A DNA stretch of 64,000 bases, from contig OZ024791.1 of the NCBI GenBank assembly GCA_964017065.1, forward strand, positions 1,672,430 through 1,736,429, written 5' to 3'. Positions 10,382 through 20,767 of this stretch are shown in pieces. The DNA comes from Haliclona indistincta. Lineage: Eukaryota; Porifera; Demospongiae; Haplosclerida; Chalinidae. The notes under the pieces are model-generated. The model was not told the origin of the DNA, ran no database searches, and was given only the letters and a program-made list of their open reading frames with translations. The translations under genes and the position numbers were made by a program. How positions within the stretch are numbered: position 1 is the first letter of the stretch; every line of letters begins with the position of its first letter.

Positions 10382-13300
10382 CTACTGCTTTATACATGTC
10401 ATATATGTATCATGAAGAGTGTCACCTAAAGTTTCTTCTCCTACACAGTTAGATCGTAGCACAGTGACAAGAGTGGTCCAATTGGGTGGGTTCTGTGGAG
10501 TAGACTGCTGCTGCCAGCATGTGAACACATCACTAAAGCACTCAAGGCAGTCTCCTCTACGATGCTTCTCAATACCATCTAGAATACTGGAACTGATCCC
10601 CAGGGACAGACCCACTTTCCTCCACTTGGCAGGTATCTTGCTGGCTACTGCTTCCAGGAATTGGAACTGGGATACTGTACCACTAGTATCTACAAAGACA
10701 CAATAATAAATTAAGAGCAATGTCGGGGCAATGTGCACAGTTATGCATCAGACCATAAAAATTTTGACCAGATTTCATTATAGAGTGCCCAACCCGGTTG
10801 CAAGCTATTGCCTCACCTATTGTGCCTTCATGAAGAGTAGATTGATCATTGCACTTTTTAGCGACATCTTTAAAGAGAAAAAGCAATGTATGTAATAATG
10901 TATGTAGTTGCATTTTTGTTTACCATTCGGAGTTTCTTTAAAAACAGTATTACTGTCAAGATTTGCTAGAAACTGCATGAAACATTAAAACTTAACATTA
11001 TAGCTATTTCATTGACTCACCAAAATATTCCTGCCAGAAAACATGCTCAATTCATCAATGCATTTCCTCAGACAAGAGTGGCTCTGTAGCTCTAACTGAG
11101 GTAACTGACATCTAGTCTTGACCTCATCAAGAAGACTCTGAGAGACAAGCTCATCAGCTTTACTGCTGTCCATCAGCTCATACACAGAGGAGGGACTCAA
11201 CTGATAGTATGGCTCAAATGATATTATTTCTTCAGTTGACTGGTCGCTACTATTGCCAGCGCTGTTGAGAATGTACGGAGTGTGAAGAAGCATTGATCTG
11301 GCTACATTCTTAATTGGAAGCAGATCATTGTCTGAAGGACAAACTTTATCAACTGGCAACAGAGAGCAAGAGATCAGATATTCAGCTGTCTCCACGTTTG
11401 AGCAGAATTCCTGCTGCAGGTCCAGTATTAGTCTGATTACTGCACTGCGATGCTTGCTACACTCCACTGGTCTACTGCCTGACCTGTGAGACATCATCAC
11501 TACCAAACGTTGGTTGTGATCAATTAACTCTACTACAGTACTTATTCCTTCTTCATTGTCCCAAAATATACCATTTGTCCAGACAGTGCATTGTCTTTGG
11601 TTGGGAGGAGATACTATTGATGATTCACAAGCCAGAGGGAAAGTATAAGCTAGACGAAGAAGAAGAACATGAAGGAATCGACTAGTGAAGAACTGGTTTT
11701 CTTGATCTAAGCAACACAAACACCAGCCAAAACTAAACTTCCCTTCATTAAGCAAACTGCATGGTCGATTTGGTTGATGAATGGCAAGTAAAGAAGGAAA
11801 GAAAAGGAAACAGTCTTCTTGTTCTGCATCACCACTAGCCATAGATGCTCCAATGCTCTGGATATTTGTTGAGATACCTGACAAGTTAACACGATGACAG
11901 AGTTCAAGAGTATGCAGGAAGCTAACAAGCATCTCTAGATTGTACTGTGGGAAGAGAATTTTGAGTGAGGATGAAAGTATGATTCCAGTATTACACACAA
12001 TATTACAATGCTCTTTAAAGTGCTTTGGAGCAAACAGAACTCCATCAATAGTTTTCAGTAGGCCTACAATATCTACCACAATCCAGCATTTTTCTATTTG
12101 ATGCTGATTCTTGAGAAATATAATCATGCCTTTGTCATTAAGTGCAGTAAGAAGCTCAATATAAAGTGAAGAGTCATTTGGAATGAGAGAGTCTTCATGA
12201 ATTAACATTTCACATTTCAACTCCTCAAATGTTAAAAATGATAAGCCTGCTTTTGAATGAAGGAAAGCATATAGTAAGTGACAGTAGTAGCTCATTGAAG
12301 GTGCTCTAGCAACTATAACCTGCTGACTCTTATCCAGAAGAGAAATGAACTCTCGAGTACCTGCAGCATCAATCTTGCGACAATCCATAGTAACAAATCC
12401 CATGAACTCCGGTCTAGCTACTCTTCTCTGGACCAAGTTAGTGATGAAAGCTGATTTGCTTTGAAATTGGTCCTTGCTAAGCAGGTCAGCATGACTACCA
12501 ACAACAATTAAACATGATTTACTAATAGCTTTGCTGGTAGCACTATCAATAAAGTTGAGCCAATAGTGGAGTTGTTGTTTTATTTCATCACCTGAGTTGC
12601 TGAGGTCTACTACATTGATGAATGTTGCAGGTGACTGCTGCATCACAGTCTCCATGATAGCAGAGTGACTGGAATGGTATTCTGCTTGTCCTGCTAAATC
12701 AAAGAGTGTCATCTTGCCAACTTCCCAGCTCTCTACATGAGATGGTACTATACCAGCTGTATGGCCCTCTACTTGTTGAACATTGCCAGATCTTAATCGA
12801 TTCAAGTAAGTATTAGATCGTTCAGTGATGACTTTAGCCAGAGTGGTCTTGCCAGCACCACTGTCACCAGTAAGAACTGTTTTACCATATCTATGAATTG
12901 GAAAGAGTTTAGTTAATTTTATTAGAGGTTGAAATAATTCTAACAGCTGATAGCTATTTTTTCCTTGCCTGGCCAGGTTTATACAGGTCTTTCCAGAGCT
13001 GTTCTTAGCCATTATGTCAATGCGTCCATCGTGTAACAACCATCTAACAATATCAGTGTGGCCATGAAAAGTAGCTATATGTAATGGTGTTGCTTTAAAT
13101 ATGTCAACAATCACTGGATCACAACCTTGCTCTGTGATTAGATATTGGATAATGTTCATGTGACCACCTAGAGAAGCATAATGTAGAGGAGTCCATCCAT
13201 ATTGACCTCGACATTTTGGGTTGCAATGTTGTTCAGTGATTAAGTATTTGGTAGCACTCAAGTGACCATTAAGGCAAGCAATGTGCAATGGAAGATGACC

Positions 13301-14443
13301 AATATTGTCTGGAGTTTTTGGATCACAACCTTGCTTTGTGATTAAATATTGGATAATGTTCATGTGACCACCGTCACAAGCATAATGTAGAGGAGTGCGT
13401 CCATATTGACCTCGACATTTTGGGTCACAGTGTAGTTCAGTGATTAAGTATTTGGTAACACTCAAGTGACCATTAAAGCAAGCAATGCGTAGTGGAAGGG
13501 CACTATTATAGTCTCGAATTTTGGGATCACAACCTTGCTCTGTGATTAGATAATAGATAATGTTCATGTGACCATCCTTAGAAGCATAATGTAGAGGAGT
13601 CCATCCATATTTATCTCGACATTTTGGATCACAGTGTTGTTCAGTGATTAAGTATTTGGTAACACTCAAGTGATCACGAAGGCAAGCAATGTGCAATGGA
13701 AGAGCACCAATATTGTCTGGAGTTTTTGGATCACAACCTTGCTCTGTGATTAGATATTGGATAATGTTCATGTGACCACTGTCACAAGCATAATGTAGAG
13801 GAGTCCATCCATATTGACCTCGACATTTTGGGTTGCAGTGTTGTTCAGTGATTAAGTATTTGGTAATACTCAAGTGACCATTACGGCAAGCAATGTGTAG
13901 TGGAAGGGCACCATCATTGTCTCGATTTTTTGGATCACAACCTAGCTCTGTGATTAGATATTGGATAATGTTCATGTGACCATCTTCACAAGCATAATGC
14001 AGAGGAGTGCGTCCATATTGACCTCGACATTTTGGGTTGCAGCGTTGTTCAGTGATTAAGTATTTGGTAACACTTAAGTGACCATTAAGGCAAGCAATGT
14101 GTATTGGAAGGATATTATATTTATTAAGAGTTCTTGGATCATATTTTAAAGTGGTGATTAAATAGGCTATCGTTGTCACATTATTCCTAGCAGCAGCATA
14201 ATGCAATGGAGTGTTACCATAACAGTCTCTGTAGCTACATTTCCTAACAATCTTAATAATGTGCAACCAGCCATGATAAGCTGCCAGGTGTAGCAGTGAT
14301 ACATTAGTCGACAGTTTACCAAATATCTTGAACTCAGTGGTGAGAGCTGCTGGGTCTTGTAACTGTGGTAGTAGCTGGATTGCCACATCATGATTACATT
14401 GCTTGAATGCTGTCACACACTGTTCCTCCAAGGATGCTGCCAT
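10382..14443 (-). CDS. Gene B: ankyrin-Roc-COR-Death protein, four exons
   Basis: Proposed exons are 14443-11021, 10972-10924, 10867-10817 and 10689-10382. Junctions are GT-AG (first donor GTGAGT), phases agree, and the product is about 1276 residues. It has about 14 ankyrin units (residues 47-510), a Roc GTPase with P-loop GDSGAGKTT near 526, DLAGQ near 582 and GSHAD near 649, a COR-like region (about 700-1000), and a C-terminal Death domain in the last exon (LEAVASKIPAKWRKVGLSLG..., then the NWTTLVTVL helix). Roco proteins are cytosolic GTPases that dimerise through COR; Death domains recruit signalling partners. The layout equals DAPK1 without its kinase. A role in cell-death or immune signalling is inference. 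The start matches that of gene C, with which it shares the 5' flank. It has one extra 51-nt exon compared with D and E. Confidence 0.9.
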
Positions 14444-14680
14444 ACGTATGTTAACTTCAGGGTGTGCCAGCTTCTACAATTCAGATCACATGATAGCTTA
14501 TTGGCTATGTATATCTCAATGTCAATGGTATTCACAAAGGGCGTAAACTTAATTAAGTTAGTCATATATTATAGCAAAAATTCATGAATAAAATTGATTT
14601 TCCATCTGAGTTAGGCGTATATTTAGTAAAAATTATATATCAAGCCTTGTTTGATGATTATATTTTTAAAGTTGATTTGT
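14444..14680 (-). promoter_or_regulatory. 5' flank of gene B, shared with gene C
   Basis: From the start codon out to about 14640 the flank is nearly identical to 25647-25850 upstream of gene C (for example TGTTAACTTCAGGGTGTG and GATAGCTTATTGGCTATG). The promoter therefore duplicated with the gene. No TATA box or defined site can be assigned with confidence. Confidence 0.5.
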
Positions 14681-14684
14681 CCTC

Positions 14685-14925
14685 CATAATGTAGAGTACG
14701 TCCATATTGATCTCGACACATTGGGGCAGTGTTGTTAGTTAACATTCAAGTGACCAGTGCAGCAAGTGTAGGTGTAGTAGTGATACATTAGTCGTCAGTT
14801 TACCAAATATCTTTAACTCAGTGGTGAGATCTAGAGCTGCTAGCTCTTTGAATCATGGTAACTTTTGACTTCTTTGAATGTTGTTACACAATGCTGTGCT
14901 TCATCCTTGGATACAGTCATATTGA
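14685..14925 (-). pseudogene. Decayed N-terminal fragment of a Roco-family paralog
   Basis: The reverse strand retains pieces of an ankyrin unit (around 14685-14760) and of the N-terminal cap: the KIFGKL-like stretch near 14800 and a cap reading roughly MTVSKDEAQHC at 14890-14920. Deletions and stops interrupt it. A matching fragment lies upstream of gene C (25848-26165). Confidence 0.7.
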
Positions 14926-15477
14926 TCATGTAGACACTGACATGAACAACTAATAATATTTATTAAACAAGACTCACTGACAAGACTACTAGTTTCAGTA
15001 AAATCACTGTCGGCAAGAATACAGTAGATTGTGTTGTTTGTGACAACATATCATTCAGCAAAAGGTTTTATTTTATATTGACTCAAATTCACATCAAAAC
15101 ACCTGCATAGCAAGCTCACAAAGACCAAAATTATGACATGATGCTGCTTGCATGATGTGATAATTATTACTAAAAGCCAGAAACAACACTATACCAAGGG
15201 CGTATAGAGCTTGACTATGCACCACTTTGGTGTATAACGGTGTTTTGTATTATCATTACCGCTCGGCAATGATATGTAGGGATGACAGCGAATTATCATA
15301 ATAACAATGATCTCACTAACATAGCAATGCATGAAATACTGGCTAATACATACATAGCAACACAAAGCATACTGTGGACAAGGCATGCCTCAACAAAAAC
15401 AAACATACGATGACAGGGATTCACACAACAAGGTACACATACATTCACACAAGACACAGAGCTAGTCACAAGTACAG
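14926..15477. other. Spacer upstream of gene B, shared in part with the spacer upstream of C
   Basis: It resembles 26166-26420 (TTATTAAACAAGACT, CACATCAAAACACCTGCATA). A short palindrome, ATCATTACCGCTCGGCAATGAT, followed by ATGTAGGGATGACAG sits near 15252-15295. No gene is seen. Confidence 0.5.
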
Positions 15478-15541
15478 AGTGTAGTCATAGCAGATGCAGG
15501 CAGACAACTGAGAAGAGGAGTCAAGATCATACCAACAATGA
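15478..15541 (-). pseudogene. Possible remnant of the last ATG3 exon
   Basis: GAGTGTAGTCATA, then CAACTGAGAAGAGGAGTCAAG and ACCAACAATG, parallel the last exon and acceptor of ATG3 at 26900-26985, with an internal deletion of about 35 bp. It is short and so tentative. It matches the recurring order of Roco gene followed by ATG3. Confidence 0.4.
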
Positions 15542-17885
15542 CAAGAAAATTAAAAAGATTTCTATCGAAATCAAAAGGATGTAGGGTTGTGAAATCTACC
15601 ACTGGTCAACAATGTAAACTAACAAGGAACAAGCATGGAATGGTAACACGATTGCCTTGCTAACAGACCATAGATCCCTACATCAGTGGCTGCTGTAGTT
15701 GACTATAGCTAGTTCAGCTTAGCTTGTTGCTGTTGACTGACACCTGACGTGCATTCAGCTTGTGACAGCTTATGTACAGCCACTGATGTAGGGATCTATG
15801 GTCTGTTAGCAAGGCAATCGTGTTACCATTCCATGCTTGTTCCTTGTTAGTTTACATTGTTGACCAGTGGTAGATTTCACAACCCTACATCCTTTTGATT
15901 TCGATAGAAATCTTTTTAATTTTCTTGTTTGTGTCCTTTTTCTTTTTCAGTGAAGTGCAGTTCAATATCAAGCAATTACTGTGCCATCTTTGTTTCCACC
16001 ATTGGTTTGGTTTTCCTGTTGTTGATGGCTTTTCTTTATTATTAACAATTTTAAACTTGTAGCTAAAATAATTGTTATGCTGTAGATATCAGCTCGCCTA
16101 CGCATGCATGAATACAGTGCATACGAGCCCCGCCCACACTTGCTTACGGCGGTTATAATTATCTGGCAAGGCAGAACGGTGATTCTGCGCTTGCTAGCTT
16201 ACCGTTCTTCGAAGACTCCAGACAAAAATGTGTTCTCCGTGATCTATACGGCGTGGCGATACTCAAGCTTGTGCTTGGTCACGTGCGCTAACCACAGCTT
16301 GGTCACGTGCGTATTGCGCAATCACAATAATTATTAATGGCGTCTAGTCTAACACTTAGCTGACAATGGATCACGATCGAGAAATCGCGGAATTTATATC
16401 GCCGTTGCGCTAAAAACTAAGTTCAAAAGGCACATGCCAGGAGAATTTCACGACTGTTCGTGGGTGTTTTGGTCTCGGCACTGCTCACGTAAAGGTGCTA
16501 GGCGAGTGGAAGGAAGGAAGGAAGGAAGGAAGGAAGGAAGGAAGGAAGGAAGGAAGGAAGGAAGGAAGGAAGGAAGGAAGGAAGGAAGGAAGGAAGGAAG
16601 GAAGGAAGGAAGGAAGGAAGGAAGGAAGGAAGGAAGGAAGGAAGGAAGGAAGGAAGGAAGGAAGGAAGGAAGGAAGGAAGGAAGGAAGGAAGGAAGGAAG
16701 GAAGGAAGGAAGGAAGGAAGGAAGGAAGGAAGGAAGGAAGGAAGGAAGGAAGGAAGGAAGGAAGGAAGGAAGGAAGGAAGGAAGGAAGGAAGGAAGGAAG
16801 GAAGGAAGGAAGGAAGGAAGGAAGGAAGGAAGGAAGGAAGGAAGGAAGGAAGGAAGGAAGGAAGGAAGGAAGGAAGGAAGGAAGGAAGGAAGGAAGGAAG
16901 GAAGGAAGGAAGGAAGGAAGGAAGGAAGGAAGGAAGGAAGGAAGGAAGGAAGGAAGGAAGGAAGGAAGGAAGGAAGGAAGGAAGGAAGGAAGGAAGGAAG
17001 GAAGGAAGGAAGGAAGGAAGGAAGGAAGGAAGGAAGGAAGGAAGGAAGGAAGGAAGGAAGGAAGGAAGGAAGGAAGGAAGGAAGGAAGGAAGGAAGGAAG
17101 GAAGGAAGGAAGGAAGGAAGGAAGGAAGGAAGGAAGGAAGGAAGGAAGGAAGGAAGGAAGGAAGGAAGGAAGGAAGGAAGGAAGGAAGGAAGGAAGGAAG
17201 GAAGGAAGGAAGGAAGGAAGGAAGGAAGGAAGGAAGGAAGGAAGGAAGGAAGGAAGGAAGGAAGGAAGGAAGGAAGGAAGGAAGGAAGGAAGGAAGGAAG
17301 GAAGGAAGGAAGGAAGGAAGGAAGGAAGGAAGGAAGGAAGGAAGGAAGGAAGGAAGGAAGGAAGGAAGGAAGGAAGGAAGGAAGGAAGGAAGGAAGGAAG
17401 GAAGGAAGGAAGGAAGGAAGGAAGGAAGGAAGGAAGGAAGGAAGGAAGGAAGGAAGGAAGGAAGGAAGGAAGGAAGGAAGGAAGGAAGGAAGGAAGGAAG
17501 GAAGGAAGGAAGGAAGGAAGGAAGGAAGGAAGGAAGGAAGGAAGGAAGGAAGGAAGGAAGGAAGGAAGGAAGGAAGGAAGGAAGGAAGGAAGGAAGGAAG
17601 GAAGGAAGGAAGGAAGGAAGGAAGGAAGGAAGGAAGAAAGAAGAAAACGAAGATGACGAAACTCGATTTTCACCGTTTCTAGGTTCGTCACTTTAGTAAC
17701 AATCTCGAGCAATCTCCTTGCTACTGTAAGATGGGGCAACGCCAGATAGCAGATTCAAGTGTCTTTGGACGTATAAAATTCATCACCAGGCGAAATATCA
17801 GCGTTTGAACGCTAATACATTGTATGTAGCCGCCATCTTGTTTTCTCGTTCAACCCTACATAGGGAGACACTACCGTGTCTCCCT
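15542..17885. mobile_element. Foldback-headed element, copy 1, carrying the giant GGAA microsatellite
   Basis: The left end is a long hairpin with arms 15542-15696 and 15777-15927 that are near-perfect inverse copies. About 500 bp of sequence shared with copies 2-4 follows, then a purine microsatellite, a conserved 180-bp tail and a terminal mini-hairpin AGGGAGACACTACCGTGTCTCCCT. The other copies are at 35494-38104, 47259-49026 and 55398-56647. There is no transposase frame. Target duplications are short or absent. Confidence 0.8.
16508..17637. repeat. (GGAA)n microsatellite, about 1.13 kb
   Basis: About 280 uninterrupted GGAA units. Because 4 is not a multiple of 3 and no frame holds a stop, open frames of 395-420 codons exist on both strands (RKEG and FLPS repeats). 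They are artefacts of the repeat, not genes. Confidence 0.98.
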
Positions 17886-17996
17886 AATACTGATGTGTAC
17901 ATAGTGGAAAAGTGATGTTGCATGTTGCAAGCTAGAACCACATGCAACGAACTATCAGTGTAGTCTATATACAACAGCTCTCACACACAGTCATGT
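17886..17996. other. Short spacer between transposons
   Basis: Unassigned sequence between foldback copy 1 and the TA-flanked element. It resembles the target side at 20070-20130 only weakly. Confidence 0.4.
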
Positions 17997-17998
17997 TA

Positions 17999-20067
17999 GT
18001 CTGGCTGTTGAAGGGTAGTTGAAGGGTTGAACCGGGAAGAAATTGGTATAGAAGAAATTTTTGTGCCAAATGAAGCAGAATCTAATGGACAATAACATAT
18101 CCAAAATCCACCTGAATCCACTTCGGGGAAAATTTTTTATGGACATTTGAATAAAACCTAATTAATTATTCAATGAATACAATTATTTTATTAAATATTT
18201 TTCCTAATTTGCCATTATAAAGATCAACCAGCACTTTCCAGTTAAGAATAGATCCTGTAGGTGCTAGAAGAAAAATTCTGTTGTGATAGGATGATTAAAA
18301 TTGCTGATTTTGTACGGTCATATCTCTAAAACTGTTATCTCTAATGTTAAATTATAGCGCTAATAAAAGTCAAAAATTTCTCTTTTGAAAGCATTTTGGA
18401 TATAGCTATTGTACAAGTAAAGTGTTTACAGTATAAAACTATTTTTTGTGTGTGGCATTCTGAATTTGTTATATAATGTAAATTGTAAAAAAGTTTGTGA
18501 TTATATAGTTGATTTTTTAACATGCATGATGATGCATCTACGTATTACAGTGTGTTAATATTAATCTTCTTCTGAGTCGAAATAATGTCCTCTGCATTTC
18601 CACAACCTTCTCCTCTGCAGTCTCCACATGCTGTGACACATTTGAGTCCATGTTTTCGGCAATAGAACAAATTTGTTTCACTAAGATTTCTTGAAGAAAG
18701 CTAGCTTGTATTTGCATTGTACAAATTTTAGTAGTGTTTCTGGTGCAGCACCTATGTCTGTCATTATTAGAGACAGAATATAAATTATAGTGCCATCAGA
18801 GTCAAGCTAGTGTCCAACCCCAATGCTTGAATTGCAAGTCTTCATGCATAAGCTCCTTCAGGAGGATGACCTGCAAATTAGCCCTCAAGCTATGATAATG
18901 TGCTGCTCTCTCTGTAGATGGTAGCTTCTGTGGGTCAATTTCCTTACTGGATGAAACCATGTCCATGAAATTCTCATACCGCAAAAAAGTTTAAGGAAGG
19001 AGTCTTCTTGCTTACCACCATATACTAGTCTATAACAAACAGACGAGCACCAGCTTTTCCGACTTCTTTAGCTGTGACTTGAGAATCACTTATCAATAAA
19101 GATATCTGCTGCACCTCTGCATTGTCCTGAATAGTACTAGTCTTCTTGATGAGGCATGTTTTGCCTTGTCCAAAGGTAGCAGAGGCTGAGTCACATCCAC
19201 TCCATGCATGTAAAAATAGGAGGTGAGATACTACTAAGGTTCTAGCTTTGGCAACCATATCACGTATACTCCAAACTTGCAAGCCTTCCTTTGATGTGCT
19301 CTTGGGTTCAGAAAGAATATGCACATCTGCCATGCTGTCTCTCCATGTGATGCATTAGCAAAATGAGCCCATCTGTGTTGTCAGCAACCACATTGAATTC
19401 CTGCCCATCCATTGCAATTTGAAGAGCACAATTATTAACAATTAAAATGTCATCAATACCAGTAGAATTTACGTGTGTATACTGCCTGACCATCAGATTG
19501 TAAGTAACGACTTAGCAGTAAGATAAACTGTGCTTTGTTATCTTAGTTAGAATAAAATGTTTCCTGCTTTACATCATGTGAGCTTTCATGCATTTTATAA
19601 CTTGAATATCAGCTCAGCTCTTTTCTGGTACTCACTGTCTTTGATTGATAACCAACAGAGCAAATGTTGTATTTAGCACACACATAGCCTACACATTGTT
19701 TTACTACATCTCTATATGTCACTTTCTTCGCCCATTTCACTCTGTGAATCAGAGCTCCCCCATCAAGAACATGCATATTAATTTTTGCTTGTGCATAATA
19801 CATGACCACAAAGGAGTGGTCATGTAATATTTTCCAGAAAATAACGAGCTAAGGTGCAAACTTACAAGATCTTGTTTACAAGGACCTCTGAAAATACAAG
19901 TAACATTTATTGCTTTTTAAATAACCATAAACATTTTTCCCCAAAGTAGATTTAGGTGGATTTTGTATATGTAGTTAAGTAAAACATTCTGCTTCTTTTG
20001 ATACCAAAATTGTTACTATACTAATTTCTTCCGCGTTTGACCAATTTTTAGCCTTCAACAGCCAGAC
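17999..20067. mobile_element. TA-flanked DNA transposon carrying a CXC-motif protein gene
   Basis: The inverted ends begin GTCTGGCTGTTGAAGG and share a second block, GGAAGAAATTRGTATAG. TA flanks both sides (17997-17998 and 20068-20069). All recognisable coding sequence inside belongs to one protein on the minus strand (18560-19810). This makes a transposon origin for that protein family plausible, but its role in transposition is inference. Confidence 0.6.
18560..19810 (-). pseudogene. Fragmented gene for a multicopy invertebrate protein with DxTD, HAWSGCD and CXC motifs
   Basis: Reading right to left on the minus strand: LDGGALIHRVKWAKKVTYRD (about 19770-19710); then, in 19493-19308, a block with DNTDGLILLMHHM; then 19333-19025 with LFLHAWSGCDSASATFGQGK; then 18984-18802 with STERAAHYHSLRANLQ; and finally a cysteine-rich tail, CRKHGLKCVTACGDCRGEGC, near 18680-18600. 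From memory, this motif order is typical of a large uncharacterised family common in sponges and cnidarians. The acidic pair in the DNTD block resembles PIN/FEN-type nucleases (weak inference). Frame changes between the pieces may be introns or decay; I could not build a clean spliced model. Confidence 0.5.
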
Positions 20068-20069
20068 TA

Positions 20070-20767
20070 TGTTGCATGATGCAAACTGGAGCCACAATCA
20101 AGTGCAATATTAGAGTAGTCTGCATCATTACTGTGCATGTGTGTTACGCATGGTACGTGAGTGAGCTGAGTTTGTAGCTTCTGATTCAGAGACATCATGC
20201 ACAAAGTGTACACTACTATAGAGTGATTATGAGATTTATGTGCATGCATTGGAACTATAAACACATGATTTCAGAGATGGTAACCTTAGTAATAGCAAGG
20301 TAAGTATCAGTAAACCTACTCCTGTGTTACCCACTATAGTCTGTTTGAGAAGGGAGCTCTAGAGTAATTGCTCAACAAAGTGTAAGTATAAATGATCTAT
20401 CCATGAAAAACTTTATTATTGACAATTACGGTATACGAGGTTGCCCTAAAATCAATGTATTATTATTGTCATAGAATTGTCCAGAAGAGACTGATAGTCT
20501 CTAAGAATTGCCTTGTCCCGATCTGTATTGATGAGAGAGAAGTATCAATTCCAGTGTGTACACACTGAATATATTATTAACTTACAGATTTAGCTGATAG
20601 GAATGAAGAAGTTCTGAAGAGTCCTTTGCATTATATGAAGTGAATTGATAATCAGATAAGATGATTGTAGCAATGTCAGTTACTATACTAAACGCTCTTG
20701 AGCACAACTTCAATGGTTCTATGAGCACCCGAGCTAGTATGTTGTGTCCTCTATTTTGACATACAAC
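20070..20767. other. 3' flank of gene C with a decayed copy of the unrecognised plus-strand gene
   Basis: Around 20160-20210 and 20330-20390 the sequence parallels the exon blocks at 9665-9712 and 9895-9941 (GTTTGAGAAGGGAGCTCTAG versus the 9900s block), with stops. The remainder holds nothing recognisable. Confidence 0.35.

Noticed and set aside
16434..17739. Three long overlapping open frames of about 395-420 codons
   Set aside because: They are RKEG and FLPS translations of the GGAA tetranucleotide repeat, open in every frame by composition.
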